Shown piece by piece: positions 23,643 to 34,484 of a stretch of 64,000 nt of DNA (positions are counted from its first letter, which is position 1; each line of letters starts with the position of its first letter). The notes under the pieces are model-generated. The model saw only the letters and a list, made by a program, of their open reading frames with translations. It made no database searches and was not told where the DNA came from. Source of the DNA: Hysterangium stoloniferum (Eukaryota > Basidiomycota > Agaricomycetes > Hysterangiales > Hysterangiaceae); NCBI GenBank assembly GCA_015178975.1, contig WHVD01000008.1:1-64000 (forward strand). Direction: 5' to 3'. The translations under genes and the position numbers were made by a program.

Positions 23643-24297
23643 TATTAGATTTTTTGGGTTTGCAAACAATGTAGCATGTTATTGATGGGTAACTGGGTAT
23701 AGTATTACCGGTTGTGAAGAGTGGCGGAAGTTCTGACCGTTCTATATACGAAGAAATGAGTAGAAGGGAAGGATATTGACCTATTCGGTGCAATATAAGA
23801 GAAAGTGAGAGAAAGAGCACGAGATGACGAAGGAGTCAACGAGTGCGATGGTTCGAGTGGAGGCCTCGACTATTACAGTTCGAGGCCAGAAGTGTTTAGT
23901 AGTTCAGATATTGCTACTTATGTAGTAGCTGACACGTTACCCTGATCACCGCTCGTAGTAGACCTAGTTTGTGTCTTACGAGTGGTGGTTCTTGGGTTAA
24001 AGTGTGTCTCAGTTCTAATTGGTGCTGAGTGCACCCACAAGTATACACAATGCTTCGAACTAATGAAATATGCGATATTCGAAGAATATAAAAGATAGTA
24101 AAATATGAATAGAATATGTAAAATATAAATGAAATAAAAGGAGTGTTTTACCACAATGAAACTGTGGTAAAAGCATACTCCTCACACTGGTAGTAGGTAC
24201 TTAAACTAGGTACTTGTACTCTACACTTCATACATTTGCAACATGTTCTTTGTACCCAAACTGAGTCAAGCATATTACGAACCCGCAAATTCTAACA
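23643..24297 (+). repeat. 3' LTR of copia, split by solo LTR E3
   Basis: TATTAG...CTAACA. Removing E3 and one TSD leaves 176 bp, the same length as the 5' LTR. It is followed by ccaca (24298-24302), the second copy of the element's TSD. Confidence 0.85.
23713..24186 (-). repeat. Solo LTR E3
   Basis: 474 bp, minus orientation, TGTGAAGAG...CTCCTCACA, with flanks ccggt and ctggt (a TSD with one CpG transition). It is the same length as E4. It lies in the copia 3' LTR. Confidence 0.93.
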
Positions 24298-24581
24298 CCA
24301 CAGGCTCCGACCCATCTATCACTTGACCTCCAACCTATGTATCTCGACCCTTGACTCATCTCTGCCTGACCCCTTGACTTCTGTGGGATTCCCGCAGTCG
24401 ACTCCCTGACCTCTCAACCCACAAACCCCTCCCAGACTCCCTGGGATTCCTGTCCACCTGTCTGAAATTGGACAAGACGATCTCACAAGGGTGCAGCCTA
24501 TAAGCTGAAGCCAAGTCCTACCAGATTTCCCACAGGTTTCTCTAGAAACCCTCTGATAAGCTCCATGAACAACTCTTAACA

Positions 24582-24749
24582 CTTTGCCAGAATGGTGTCA
24601 GGGTGCTCTGGACCTAGTATGAGCTGTCAGGCTTCCAATACCTGAAGCTTAAGCACCTCTCCCTCCTTGGGCCTTCCCAGATCACTGTAGGTCCTTGCCA
24701 AATTGGCCTCAGCCAGAATGGTGTCAGGGTGCTCTGGATCTTGTATGAG
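24582..24749 (-). pseudogene. TPR-repeat host gene, piece 4 of 6
   Basis: Minus-strand reading gives one and a third 42-residue TPR units: PEHPDTILAEANLARTYSDL, GRPKEGEVLKLQVLEA, a TGA at 24627-24629 where sister units have CGA, then LGPEHPDTILAK. It joins piece 3 in frame across B3 (RQLIQDPEHP) and piece 5 in frame across F1. Confidence 0.88.
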
Positions 24750-26692
24750 TGTGATGTATTAGCCTTATTTTAATACTATTTTCCAAAAAAGGAGTCCAAT
24801 GCTCTATCAAAATGTGCAAATACTCAATTCACTGCAAGGTAAAATAATTTAAGTATTTGATATTAATCAGTGGCAGCCTAAATAGACTTAGAACCCCTGA
24901 AGTCAAGAGTTTACTTGAATATATGCACCCTACTTCACAAAGAAGGTTTTGAGAGCTGCTTGTGCAAGCTTGTTCTTTTTCTGTAAAAACACTACTAAAA
25001 TATGAATAACAATTCACTGATTCCGAAACTAGATTCAACTTTGATTCTAGCTAGTTTATATATATTTTATACTATTTATCAAACAGTAAAAATATTTATA
25101 AACAGGTCAAAAGATTAGATATAGAATAAAACACTATTTGGCTATTATATGCTTTATTTACACTAATCTACAGGGTCTACTGTGATACTAACTTATCAGG
25201 ATCTTAATGTAGTCTTAAGGATTCTGCAAGAATATTCTCAGTATTTGTTTATGCCAAAAACCGGGTAGAAATTAGAATATATGTATTTCTAATCTCAAAA
25301 TAACCTAAAATATTTATTACTTTAATTGATAACCAACTACTCAACTAGAGGTGGATTAGTAATAAAGGATAGCCAGCTACTCAACTAAGAGGTGGCAAAA
25401 AGGGAACAAGTTGTTTGTCAAAAGCTCAACTAGAGGTGACAAGGGGGTAGGATTATTATATCAGAAGCTCAACTAGAGGTGACAATGGATCCTGAGATAG
25501 CTTAGCTCAGCAGCTCAACTAGAGGTGACTAAGTGTTTGTATATATTTATCCAACAGCCCAACTAGGGGTGGAATAAACTGCTTGCTGCAGTGGCACACT
25601 GATGTGGCTGATAAAATGTAGTAAAGATTGATTGATTTTGATTCAAGGCTGGAGCTGAGCTCCTTATATACATTTTAGTCTGAGACATTTAGAAGATTCT
25701 AGAAGATTGAATGATGTCATCCTGGAAGGAATGATGTCATTTAGAATTTTCTAGAGCATTGTGGAAAGTTGTAACTACTTCTAAGACACTATAGAATATT
25801 CTTGGCATAATGGAACATTGTAGAACTTTATAGAATATTCTACAATATTCTATCTACTATTTGTATCTATTAACTAATGTTCCATTGGAAGCCACTGGAA
25901 TGTTCCAGAGATTTCCGGTTTTTGCTGTAGTAGCATATATGATGACATAATGCTCTCGCACCTGTGTGCGTGTATGACACCCTTCGCATCTTGTGACTGT
26001 CACGTGTTGTGACCATCACGTGCCTGTGTGACCGTCGTGCACCTTTGTGACAGTTGCACGCCTCTGTGACCATCCCGCACCTCTGTGACCATCCCATGCC
26101 TCTGTGACCATCCCGTGCCTCTGTGACCATCCCATGCCTCTGTGACCATCCCGTGCCTCTGTGACCATCCCGTGCCTCTGTGACCATCCCACGCCCTTGT
26201 GACAACTGTCACCTGTTGTGATGGCTGTCACTCATTGTAACGATTTTCCCACGTGCCGTGTAATAAGCACAGGTGGCCGGCTTTATATTATTATAATTAT
26301 TATAATTATTTTTAGTTAGTTATAAATATAATATTTTATTATAATAATATAAATATATATATATATTGCCTTGATTATGCGCGATTATTTCACATCGCGT
26401 TTTGTCGGCGTCGGAGTTTGAAATGTCATGTGAATGTCACATGATTATTCGCGCATTGTGAATAAGCGCTGAGTCGCCGATATATTAATCAAAAAAGAAT
26501 AAACGTTAGAAATTCAATATCTTGCTCAATTTATAGGATAAAAATACAAAATAAATTGTATAAATTCACAATAAATCAAACAAATATGGTACAATTTTAT
26601 CGTCACAATATAAGTACATTTAAATATTCATTTTCAGAATTTGTTAGGGGAAATTGTTTGAAAAATCAGAAAAAACCTATAAATACATAACA
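24750..26692 (-). repeat. Solo LTR B3
   Basis: 1943 bp, minus orientation, TGTGATGTATT...ACATAACA, with the perfect TSD atgag (24745-24749, 26693-26697). On the minus strand U3 comes first, with AT-rich 5' DNA, a ten-unit 19-bp array and the heat-shock-element cluster. Then come TATATAAGGAGCTC and the CACCTC-type minisatellite. Inserted in the TPR gene. Confidence 0.95.
26013..26202 (-). repeat. 19-bp tandem array in B3 (10 units)
   Basis: Exactly ten 19-bp units, for example CCATCCCGTGCCTCTGTGA. Compared with B6 and B7 the CpG-rich half of each unit is largely converted to TpG/CpA, as expected from methylation decay. The long minus-strand reading frames here are an artefact of the repeat. 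Confidence 0.92.
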
Positions 26693-26809
26693 ATGAGCTG
26701 TCGGGCTTCCAATACCTCAAGCTTAAGCACCTCTGCCTCCTTGGGCCTTTCCAGATCACTGTAGGTGCTTGCCAAATTGCTCTTGGCCAGAATGGTGTCA
26801 GAGTCCTCT
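26693..26809 (-). pseudogene. TPR-repeat host gene, piece 3 of 6
   Basis: One TPR unit on the minus strand: DSDTILAKSNLASTYSDLER then PKEAEVLKLEVLEARQL. It joins piece 2 perfectly in frame (LGPEDSDTILAK) across the 29-kb D element when one cctct copy is removed, which proves that the two pieces were one gene. Confidence 0.9.
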
Positions 26810-27439
26810 TGTGAGAGGTATGGTGAAATACACTCAGGAAATATAGTCAGATGAGCTCTTACTATATTTCCTTTATTATTTCTGTTTTCTCTCTTTTATT
26901 ATATCTATAATTAGTTCGATGACCTATGTATGCGGTACATCAACTCTTGTGGGCGCACACACGCCAGACTTATGTATTCTAGCGCCCGTAGTTTAGAACT
27001 CAGACACTTTTACACCGCAACCACGACTTACCCAGACACCTGTTAGTGTCCTGTAAGTTGTGATTGGTGTATCGTCTCAACTGTCACAGACAGGCTTTAG
27101 CTATTTACTCAATCAGAGTTTCGAACTGTACTAGTCAAAACTCAATCCTTACCTCAACCTGTGCGGACTACATCTACGCTACTCTACTATTCAACTCTCT
27201 AGTTACTCTCCTTGACACTCGAGCAGTCACCCAGAATCGCACTTAACAGTCAATTCTACTTATTCGTACTAGCTCTCTACCTTACTCTAGATAGCTACTT
27301 CTCTCTACCGTATTGAACTAAGTAGTCAATATGCGTCCAGTCTGTATTAGACTTAGACAGTCAATACATCTTAGTGTCGTACCTAAATGGTCAATATTCT
27401 TCGTATATAGAATGGTTAGAACTTCCACCACTCTTCACA
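26810..27439 (+). repeat. 5' LTR of D
   Basis: 630 bp, TGTGAGAGG...CTTCACA. A perfect 12-bp inverted repeat lies just inside the 5' end (AGGAAATATAGT 26836-26847, ACTATATTTCCT 26861-26872). It is preceded by TSD cctct. Confidence 0.95.
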
Positions 27440-27440
27440 G

Positions 27441-27458
27441 TGGTGATCCGAGCTGGAC
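27441..27458 (+). other. Primer binding site of D
   Basis: TGGTGATCCGAGCTGGAC starts two bases after the LTR, with the expected TGG complementary to a tRNA CCA end. A3 has the same site with G/C where D has A/T at two CpG positions. I did not identify the tRNA. Confidence 0.7.
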
Positions 27459-27706
27459 CGCTCTTTCCCTACGAAGAAAAAACGATATCTTATGGCTATA
27501 AGCTTCTAAGCACGTAAATGACTACTGGCAAGAACCAAACGTTGAGACCTTTGATGACCCCGAGTAATTCAAAACCTCATCAAAGACCTGCAAGTCTGGA
27601 ACCACCCTGTAACGTCACCATGAGGAAGTCTTTGTTGACTTTTCAAAAACCAGTTCTTCCTGGGAGTCCTCCCGGAGCAGCAGCTGGACCGTCAATGGAA
27701 GCCCCC

Positions 27707-28331
27707 TGTGAAGAGTGGTAGAAGTTCTAACCGTTCTATATACAAAGAATATCGACCGTTGAAGTACAATACCACAATGTATTGACTGTCTAATACGGAC
27801 TGAACGTGTATTGACTACCTAGTTCAATACGGTAGAGAGAAGTAGCTATCTAAAGTAAGGTAGATAGCTAGAACGAATAAGCAGAATCGACTGGTTAAGT
27901 GCGATTCTGGAAAACTGCTCGAGTGCAAGTAGAGTAGTTAGAGAGTCGAATAATAGAGTAGTGTGGATGTAGTCCACGCGAGTTGAGATAGGGATTGAGT
28001 TTCGACTGATACAGTTCGAAACTCAGTTTGAATGAGTAGCTAAAGCCTGTCTGTGACGGTCGAGACGATACACCAATCACAACTCACAGGACACTAACGG
28101 GTGTCTGGGTAAGTCGTGGTTGCGGTGTAAAAAGTGTCTGAGTTCTAAACTACGGGCGCTAGAATACATAAGTCTGGCGTGTGTGCACCCACAAGAGTCG
28201 ATGTACCGCATACATAGGTCATCGAACTAATTCTAGATATAATGAAAGAGAGAAAATAGAAATAGTAAAGGAAATATAGTAAGAGCACATCCGACTATAT
28301 TTCCTGAGTGTATTTCGCCATACCTCTCACA
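27707..28331 (-). repeat. Solo LTR, family D, in gag of D
   Basis: 625 bp, minus orientation, with TSD ccccc at 27702-27706 and 28332-28336. The second ccccc also serves as the left TSD of F2. The near-terminal inverted repeat is retained (28269-28305). Confidence 0.93.
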
Positions 28332-28336
28332 CCCCC

Positions 28337-29176
28337 TGTTACGACCGGACAATCCCGCCAGACTCCGGGCACTAACCCGTATGCCCCCACACACTACAAG
28401 CACCAATCGTCTGTTTATAGGATTTCCCGCCCGGACTCCGTTACGTCAAGACTCATTACGTTCGACCTCATTACGACACATATCAGTCACCGGACTTCCC
28501 CCGGACTCCGTCTCTTTCTATGTCCGTCTTCGTCCCACGCACCAGTCACTGGACCCCACTTAGAATCCCATCACCGCTCTAATCGAGCCCTGTTCCCATT
28601 TTAGTCAAATGACCTGTCACGATTTAGGACTCCGCTCCCGCTCCATTTCCCATTATAGGTTATGCTTTGTCACAATTCGGACTCCGCTCCGTTCCATTGC
28701 ATTCCTAACACCAATTTGGTGTTTACTATTCCCATTTCATGTTTTGTTAGTTTCATTTCGCCATTACTGGATTTGGTATGTCATTCACTCCATGGTCTAT
28801 ATAAACTGGCAGATGTTGTACATACAATCCAGTCAGAAAATTAGCTTAGATTCCCCCCAGTAATCTAATAATATTTTCCACTCTAAAACCTTACTCGATT
28901 CACATCGCTCGCACTAGTCGGAGCCCACGGGCTCCGGCGCATCTACCTCTCTCAACCAACTCGAATCATGACCCACGACCCCCGACCTACAACCCACGAC
29001 CTCCGACTTGCGACCTATGACCCACGAACCCCACCCAGACTCCCTGGGATCCCCGCCCGTCCGTTTGAAATTGGACAACACGATCTAGCGAGGGTGCAGC
29101 CTATAAGCTGAAGCCAAGTCCTACCGGATATCCCGCGGGTTTCTCCGGAAACCCGGCCTGTGTGTGTACCCTAACA
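28337..29176 (+). repeat. Solo LTR F2
   Basis: 840 bp, TGTTACGACC...CCTAACA, with TSD ccccc (28332-28336, 29177-29181). It has an intact TATA box, TATATAAA (28798-28805). At 28925-28929 it carries the undisturbed ccacg site that in F1 received the copia element. I see no coding sequence. Confidence 0.93.
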
Positions 29177-30242
29177 CCCCCCCCAGGTCCATGAGAAGAA
29201 CGTCCACCGACTGAGCAGTTGAACATTCCAGGAGCTAACATCGAGACTACCTGTGCTCCCGAACCCATTCTCTCATTCCCGCCTAGACAGGTCATCCTCA
29301 AGCAATTCTTCGGGGGTCATATGATTTACACTCAACCCATTGACTTACAATGGGAAGCATACTACGCCGATCGAATCCCTGCGGATCAGGTTACTCCCTT
29401 CATGGAGGAGTACAATTCGGATTACCCTCTTCTACCGGTGACTGTAGCAGTCTGGTTAGGTCGTTATCAGGCCATTTTATCAGTGCAAGATCTATTCACG
29501 CGACCTGGAACCCTTGAGGATCTGACCCGCTCGATTCCTGAATGGTCGAGTGAGGTTACTTCTGTTATGGAAGAAGAAAGGATGATTCTTAAGCAAGAAG
29601 TGTTCTCTTCATTTCTCAAAGCGCTCCGCACACACGATGACGCGTTGCAAATCCTTCACATCCTGCTCAGTGGGGATCACATCGTCCCCAAAGTTGACTA
29701 CCAGTATATATACATCCGGATGTTGGAGGAGTCTCTTAATGGGATCACTCAGAATTCTTCGTTTGCGTATTTTACTTTAAGGGGTCAGTTAAGGCGAAAC
29801 CAGAGGAGACTTGATAAGATGGTTTTGGAAGTGCTCTACCCTTATGGTGATTCCATCCAGGTACCCGATTTGCCCATCTCCACAACCAGTTCATTTGTTC
29901 GTACCCTGAATGGATCTCCTGACACTCGTTTCCTTCGTTCGCTCAATCGTCCCATTATTTTGCAAGACTTCCCGTCAGATATGCCATCAGGGAATTCACC
30001 GTTCTTGTGTCGTGTTTGAACGAATTCTGAGTAATTCTAACGTCGGTGATCAACAAGCTGCGACTAGGAATCGATCAGTCGCCAATAGGGGTCGACCGTC
30101 TTTCTCTACTGCATTCACTGAGGGTATAGCTGGTCAAGTTGCTGGTCGAGGATTGCTGAATCCAGTCGATCCCCACCATTCCCTGCCGATTTCCTCGAAC
30201 CCCTTTCTGCCAGCAGGAGGACCCCCTAGTAATTCATCCAGG

Positions 30243-30873
30243 TGTGAGAGGTATGGCAAAATACACTCAGGAAATATAGTCAGATGAGCTCTTACTATAT
30301 TTCCTTTATTATTTCTATTTTCTCTCTTTTATTATATCTATAATTAGTTCGACAACCTATGTATGCGGTACATTGACTCTTGTGGATGCACACACGCAAG
30401 ACTTATGTATTCTAGCGCCCATAGTTTAGAACTCAGACACTTTTTACACCGCAACCACGACTTACCCAGACACCCGTTAGTGTCCTGTAAGTTGTGATTG
30501 GTGTATCGTCTCGACCATCACAGATGGGCTTTAGCTACTCATTCAAACTGAGTTTCGAACTGTATCAGTCGAAACTCAATCCTTATCTCAACTCGCATGG
30601 ACTACATCCACGCTACTCTATTATTCGACTCTCTAACTACTCTACTTGCACTCGAGCAGTTGTCCAGAATTGCACTTAACCAGTCAAGTCTGCTTATTCG
30701 TTCTAGCTATCTACCTTACTTTAGATAGCTACTTCTCTCTACCGTATTGAACTAAGTAGTCAATACGCATTCAGTCTGTATTAGGCTTAGACAGTCAATA
30801 CATCGTGGTATCGTACTTCAACAGTCGATATTCTTCGTATATAGAACGGTTAGAACTTCTACCACTCTTCACA
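30243..30873 (+). repeat. Solo LTR, family D, in gag of D
   Basis: 631 bp, TGTGAGAGG...CTTCACA, with the perfect TSD ccagg (30238-30242, 30874-30878). Removing it restores the gag frame (NSSR then SSSASSYGG). A D element therefore inserted into another D element and was reduced to one LTR. Confidence 0.95.
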
Positions 30874-31852
30874 CCAGGAGTTCTAGTGCCTCAAGCTATG
30901 GAGGGAATTCGGGACGTGGGGGGTGGTACGGTAAAGTACCTAACTCTTCCTTTCAAACTCTGATGCAGCCTCAAGCCAGCACGCCTATCGATGACTTACC
31001 TAAGGATAAAAGGATCGCTCTTAACACCAACAACATCAAGATAAAATGCTCAGACCTTCCCAAATACGATGGAACTCAATCCAAGGCATTGGATTACATC
31101 ATGGATACTATGAGTCTCTCGGAGATCTCAGACTCCATGAGCACATTGTTGGGAGTCGCTCTGCCAAGACGACTTACCGGCGATGCCAAGATCTGGTGGA
31201 GCACCCTAGACCGTGAACATTGCATTGAATTCAGTTGATCTCATGGATCATTTCTTTGGGGTATCGTAGAAGGATTACTTGGAACTCATTGGCGTGAATC
31301 CTTAGCTCTAGAATGGGAAGACATGAAATTTCGACAAATTGGTCACAATCGTGAGACACCCATTCATTACATTCAGTGGAGGGTCAAGCTCTATCGATTC
31401 TTGTATGGGTTCCACAAAAACCGGAAGGATGAAACGCACAGACTCATCCTGACGCTGCCCACGGAATGGCTTTACCTTCTACAGGGACAACCTATCGACG
31501 ACATCATGAGCCTGCAGACTATGCGAACAATTTACAAGAGGCTCTGATTAACGCTTGGGTTCAAACACATCGAGAGCATTATCGGTTCCAAAAGCCCAGA
31601 GTCATGATCGCCGAGCAAGACGAGTCAGATCCCTGGCATGAGGAAGAACACTCTGGAGGAATCGACCCCACTAACCGAGGTCATGTCCTCCTCGGCAAAC
31701 TCGAGGATAAAACCGTCCCTAGGAGATCGAACGTGAAGCAGGGTAAGAAACACGGCAAGTTCTTTTTCGAATGAAGTGACAAAAAAAGTGTTGCCAAACC
31801 CCCAAAGGAGTGTTGGATTTGCGGGAGTTTAGAGCATTTCAAGATCGACTGC

Positions 31853-33016
31853 CCCCACGTGGGCAGGATGTCGCACTATGTCTCTATTAACAAATGCTCC
31901 ACACAGAACCCAATGGAGGAAGCGGAGGATCAAAGGGCTTATGAAACGGTTTATGGATTAAGCGTACAGGGACAAGTACATAACATTGATGAGGAATCGA
32001 TTTTCATTTCTGTCTACCTTCCTCAGTCAGAGGACAACATTGTTTCAGACGTGAATGCATCTTCGAATGAGAACGAGACATCGCAAGTTTATGTTTCCAT
32101 ATCAGACCGTGATTTTCTCGAGAAAGGAGACTGGCTAGATGCTCATTGTCAGAACCGTGAAGGTCTGACTGAGATGAGAGTTTTATCACGACCTGAACCT
32201 CCCACCATTGAGGAAATTGTTGACGAGGACACATTTGCTAACCAATCCAAGGAAATAAGTCAGACCTACATTATAGAAGACCCTTCTGAGTCAGAGGGAT
32301 CAGAGGAGGAGAGCTTCCCCTTCGACCCAGGGCAATTACCCGACTTAATTCCTAGCGATGAATCAGACTCTGAAGCGGACGACTCTATTTCGAACGCCAC
32401 TCCCAAGGTACCTAACAGTAGACGTATCAGGAGGAACGTCAAACTGGCTACAAGAAAAGAAAGCAAAAGACCTAGAGTCCAATACCCCCGATCCAGTCGG
32501 CTTATGAAGGAGGATTCGACTATTATTTATTGCAGAAGGGACCATCTGGGTGGATATTCCAGTATTGGGATTTCAGCATTACATATCTACGGACACGTAG
32601 GGAATTCAGAAGCCTCAAATCCTATTAAAATCAGGCTGGATGCTGGGGCCGCCCTCTCCTTAATTTCGGAGGACTTCTATAAGAAACTAGAGGACCGCCC
32701 TAAGCTCAAGCAAGGACTCAAGCTGCGCCTCGTACAACTTACCGGTAATGCCAAAGTATTAGGATATGTCAACGTCCCCATTTATCTCGAGGACAACACC
32801 GGTATGCTCCTTAAATTTACCGCCAGAACGTATGTTGTCCGAGGTATGACCGTCCCGATCCTTCTTGGAGAAGACTTTCACGTGAACTATGAGATTGGGA
32901 CACTGCGAGACCAACCACTGGGCTCCAGATTGATTTTGCCTGGGAGAGCAGGATCTATCCCAGTTAGTTCTTCTAAGGAGCCACAGCCTTTAGCCTTTTC
33001 GATCAGCAAGATCCCC
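31853..33016 (+). pseudogene. Linker and aspartic protease of D
   Basis: Polyprotein section after the zinc knuckle. An acidic linker (DPSESEGSEEESFPFD) is followed by a retropepsin-like domain: the active-site block reads LDAGAALSLIS (DAG at 32639-32647) and the flap/C-terminal motif is VRGMTVPILLGEDF. Pepsin-type proteases need D-T-G or D-S-G. The A3 copy has MDTGADLSVIS, so DAG here is probably an inactivating Thr to Ala change. The frame is open to the B4 insertion at 33017 and resumes in frame at 34490 (SISKIP then LEELTND). Confidence 0.88.
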
Positions 33017-34484
33017 TGTTATGTATTTTTAGGTTTTTCTGATTTTTATCCAATCTCCCCTAAAACAAATTGATAAAAACACATTTAAATGTACTTATAT
33101 TGCGACGAAATTATTGTACAATATTCTCTTGAAATTAACCTGATTTTGACAAATTATTTCATATTTTTATCATTTATTTTGGGAGAGTTATCAAATTTCT
33201 ACTGTTTATTCTTTTTTATCTAAATATCTTCTAAGTCAGCCATCTGGCACTTATTGCGCAATGCGCGGGAAAATTTGTCACAACAAGTGACTGGCGTCAC
33301 AAAATGTGATGACTTGTCACAAACGCGACTCAGCTGTCACAAACAGCTGAATAATAATAACGTCACACATTATGGAAACATTGTGACATGCGCGGGAAAA
33401 TTATGTAATCAGTGCGCGCACGAAATCAGCAACTTCGTGACACGCAAGAACATTACATCAGCATATATGCTACAATGGAAAGTAGTAGAAACTCCTGGAA
33501 TATTCCAGCAGATTCCAGGTAAAATAGCTAAAAATAGGTAAAACAAGTAGCTAGAACATTCTCCCATGTCTCAGATTTTACTGTATATAAGGAGCTCTGC
33601 TCCACCACTGAAATATAACTCATTTTAACCCATTTATCAGCCACATCAGTGTGCCACTGCAGCAAGCAGTTATATTCCACCCCTAATTGGGCTGTTGGAC
33701 AAATACATACATACACTTAGTCACCTCTAGTTGAGCTGCTGACCTAAGCTAACCCAGAATCCCTTAACCACCTCTAGTTGAGCTGTTGGTTATCAATCAA
33801 TAAATAAATAAATAAACATATCAACTGTTCCCTTTTTGCCACCTCTTAGTTGAGTAGCTGGCTATCCTTTATTACTAATCCACCTCTAGTTGAGTAGTTG
33901 GTTATCAATTTAAGTAGTAAATATATTACGTTATATTGAGATTAGGAATACATATATTCTAATTTCTACCCGGTTTTTGGCATAAATAAATACTGAGAAT
34001 ATTCTTGCAGAATCCTTAAGACTACATTAAGATCCTGATAAGTTAGTATCACAGTAGACCCTGTAGGTTAGTATAAATAAAGCATATATTAGCCAAATAG
34101 TGTTTTATTCTATATCTAATCTTTTGACCTGTTTATAAATATTTTTACTATTTGATAGATAGTATAAAATATATATAAACTAGCTAGAATCGAAGTTGAA
34201 TCTAGATTCTGAATCAGTGAATTGTTATTCATATTTTAGTAGTGTTTTTACAGAAAAAGAACAAGCTTGCACAAGCAGCTCTCAAAACCTTCTTTGCGAA
34301 GTAGGGTGCATATATTCAAGTAAACTCTTGACTTCAGGGGTTCTAAGTCTATTCAGGCTGCCACTGATTAATATCAAATACTTAAATTATTTTACCTTGC
34401 AGTGAATTGAGTATTTTCACATTTTGATAGAGCATTGGACCCCTTTTTCGGAAAATAGTATTAAAATAAGGCTAATACATCACA
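33017..34484 (+). repeat. Solo LTR B4
   Basis: 1468 bp, TGTTATGTATT...AATACATCACA, with the perfect TSD tcccc (33012-33016, 34485-34489). It lacks the 19-bp array. It has a reduced set of GAAnnTTC motifs, the promoter block TATATAAGGAGCTC (33583-33596) and the CACCTC-type minisatellite. It lies between protease and RT of D, and removal keeps the frame. Confidence 0.95.

Larger units (their letters stand above)
10704..24297 (+). mobile_element. Gag-only Ty1/copia element, split by B1 and two E LTRs
   Basis: Outer boundaries are two 176-bp LTRs (TATTAG...CTAACA) flanked by ccacg and ccaca, a TSD with one G/A change. F2 carries the uninterrupted site (28925-28929). After removing B1, E2 and E3, the internal part is only about 1.3 kb: a leader with a 49-bp minisatellite, a gag gene, a short tail and a polypurine tract (AAGAAGGAG, 23634-23642). 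No protease, integrase, RT or RNase H is present, so it is non-autonomous or an internal deletion derivative. Confidence 0.88.
10110..24581 (+). repeat. LTR F1, split by the copia element
   Basis: Two parts, 10110-10703 and 24303-24581 (about 870 bp together), match solo LTR F2 at 28337-29176. Ends are TGTTATGACC and CTTAACA. Flanking pentamers cttca and ctttg are a decayed TSD; sister TPR units read cttgg there. The TATA region is degraded (TATATAGT, against TATATAAA in F2). It is inserted in the TPR array and hosts everything between 10704 and 24302. Confidence 0.85.
27518..31852 (+). pseudogene. gag of D, interrupted by three solo LTRs
   Basis: Structural protein of the virus-like particle. 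ATG 27518 (MTTGKNQT) matches the start in A3. The N-terminal region continues after the D and F2 solo LTRs at 29185 (RQVILKQFFGGHMI; EDLTRSIPEWS). The capsid domain of the retrotransposon gag type lies at 30990-31550 (DAKIWWSTLDREH; FLWGIVEGLLG). It ends with a CCHC knuckle at 31811-31852 (CX2CX4HX4C, all four ligands present). Damage includes a deletion frameshift near 30010, a one-base deletion near 31510, and TGA near 29192, at 31236-31238 and at 31772-31774. The frame runs on into protease, so gag and protease were one polyprotein. Confidence 0.9.

Noticed and set aside
24829-25038. Small minus-strand frame of 69 codons repeated at 34196 and 37321
   Set aside because: It lies in the U5 part of family B LTRs and is simply copied with them; no start context or domain supports a gene.
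26810-27439. D LTR as just another family A LTR
   Set aside because: Ends are similar but the body differs, and all D LTRs share a different inverted repeat. D gag, pol and ORF3 are also clearly diverged from A.
29900-30060. Programmed +1 frameshift in gag, as both D and A3 change frame by +1 in the same region
   Set aside because: Aligned copies show the two shifts at different points (near 30010 in D, near 52965 in A3), each from its own indel.
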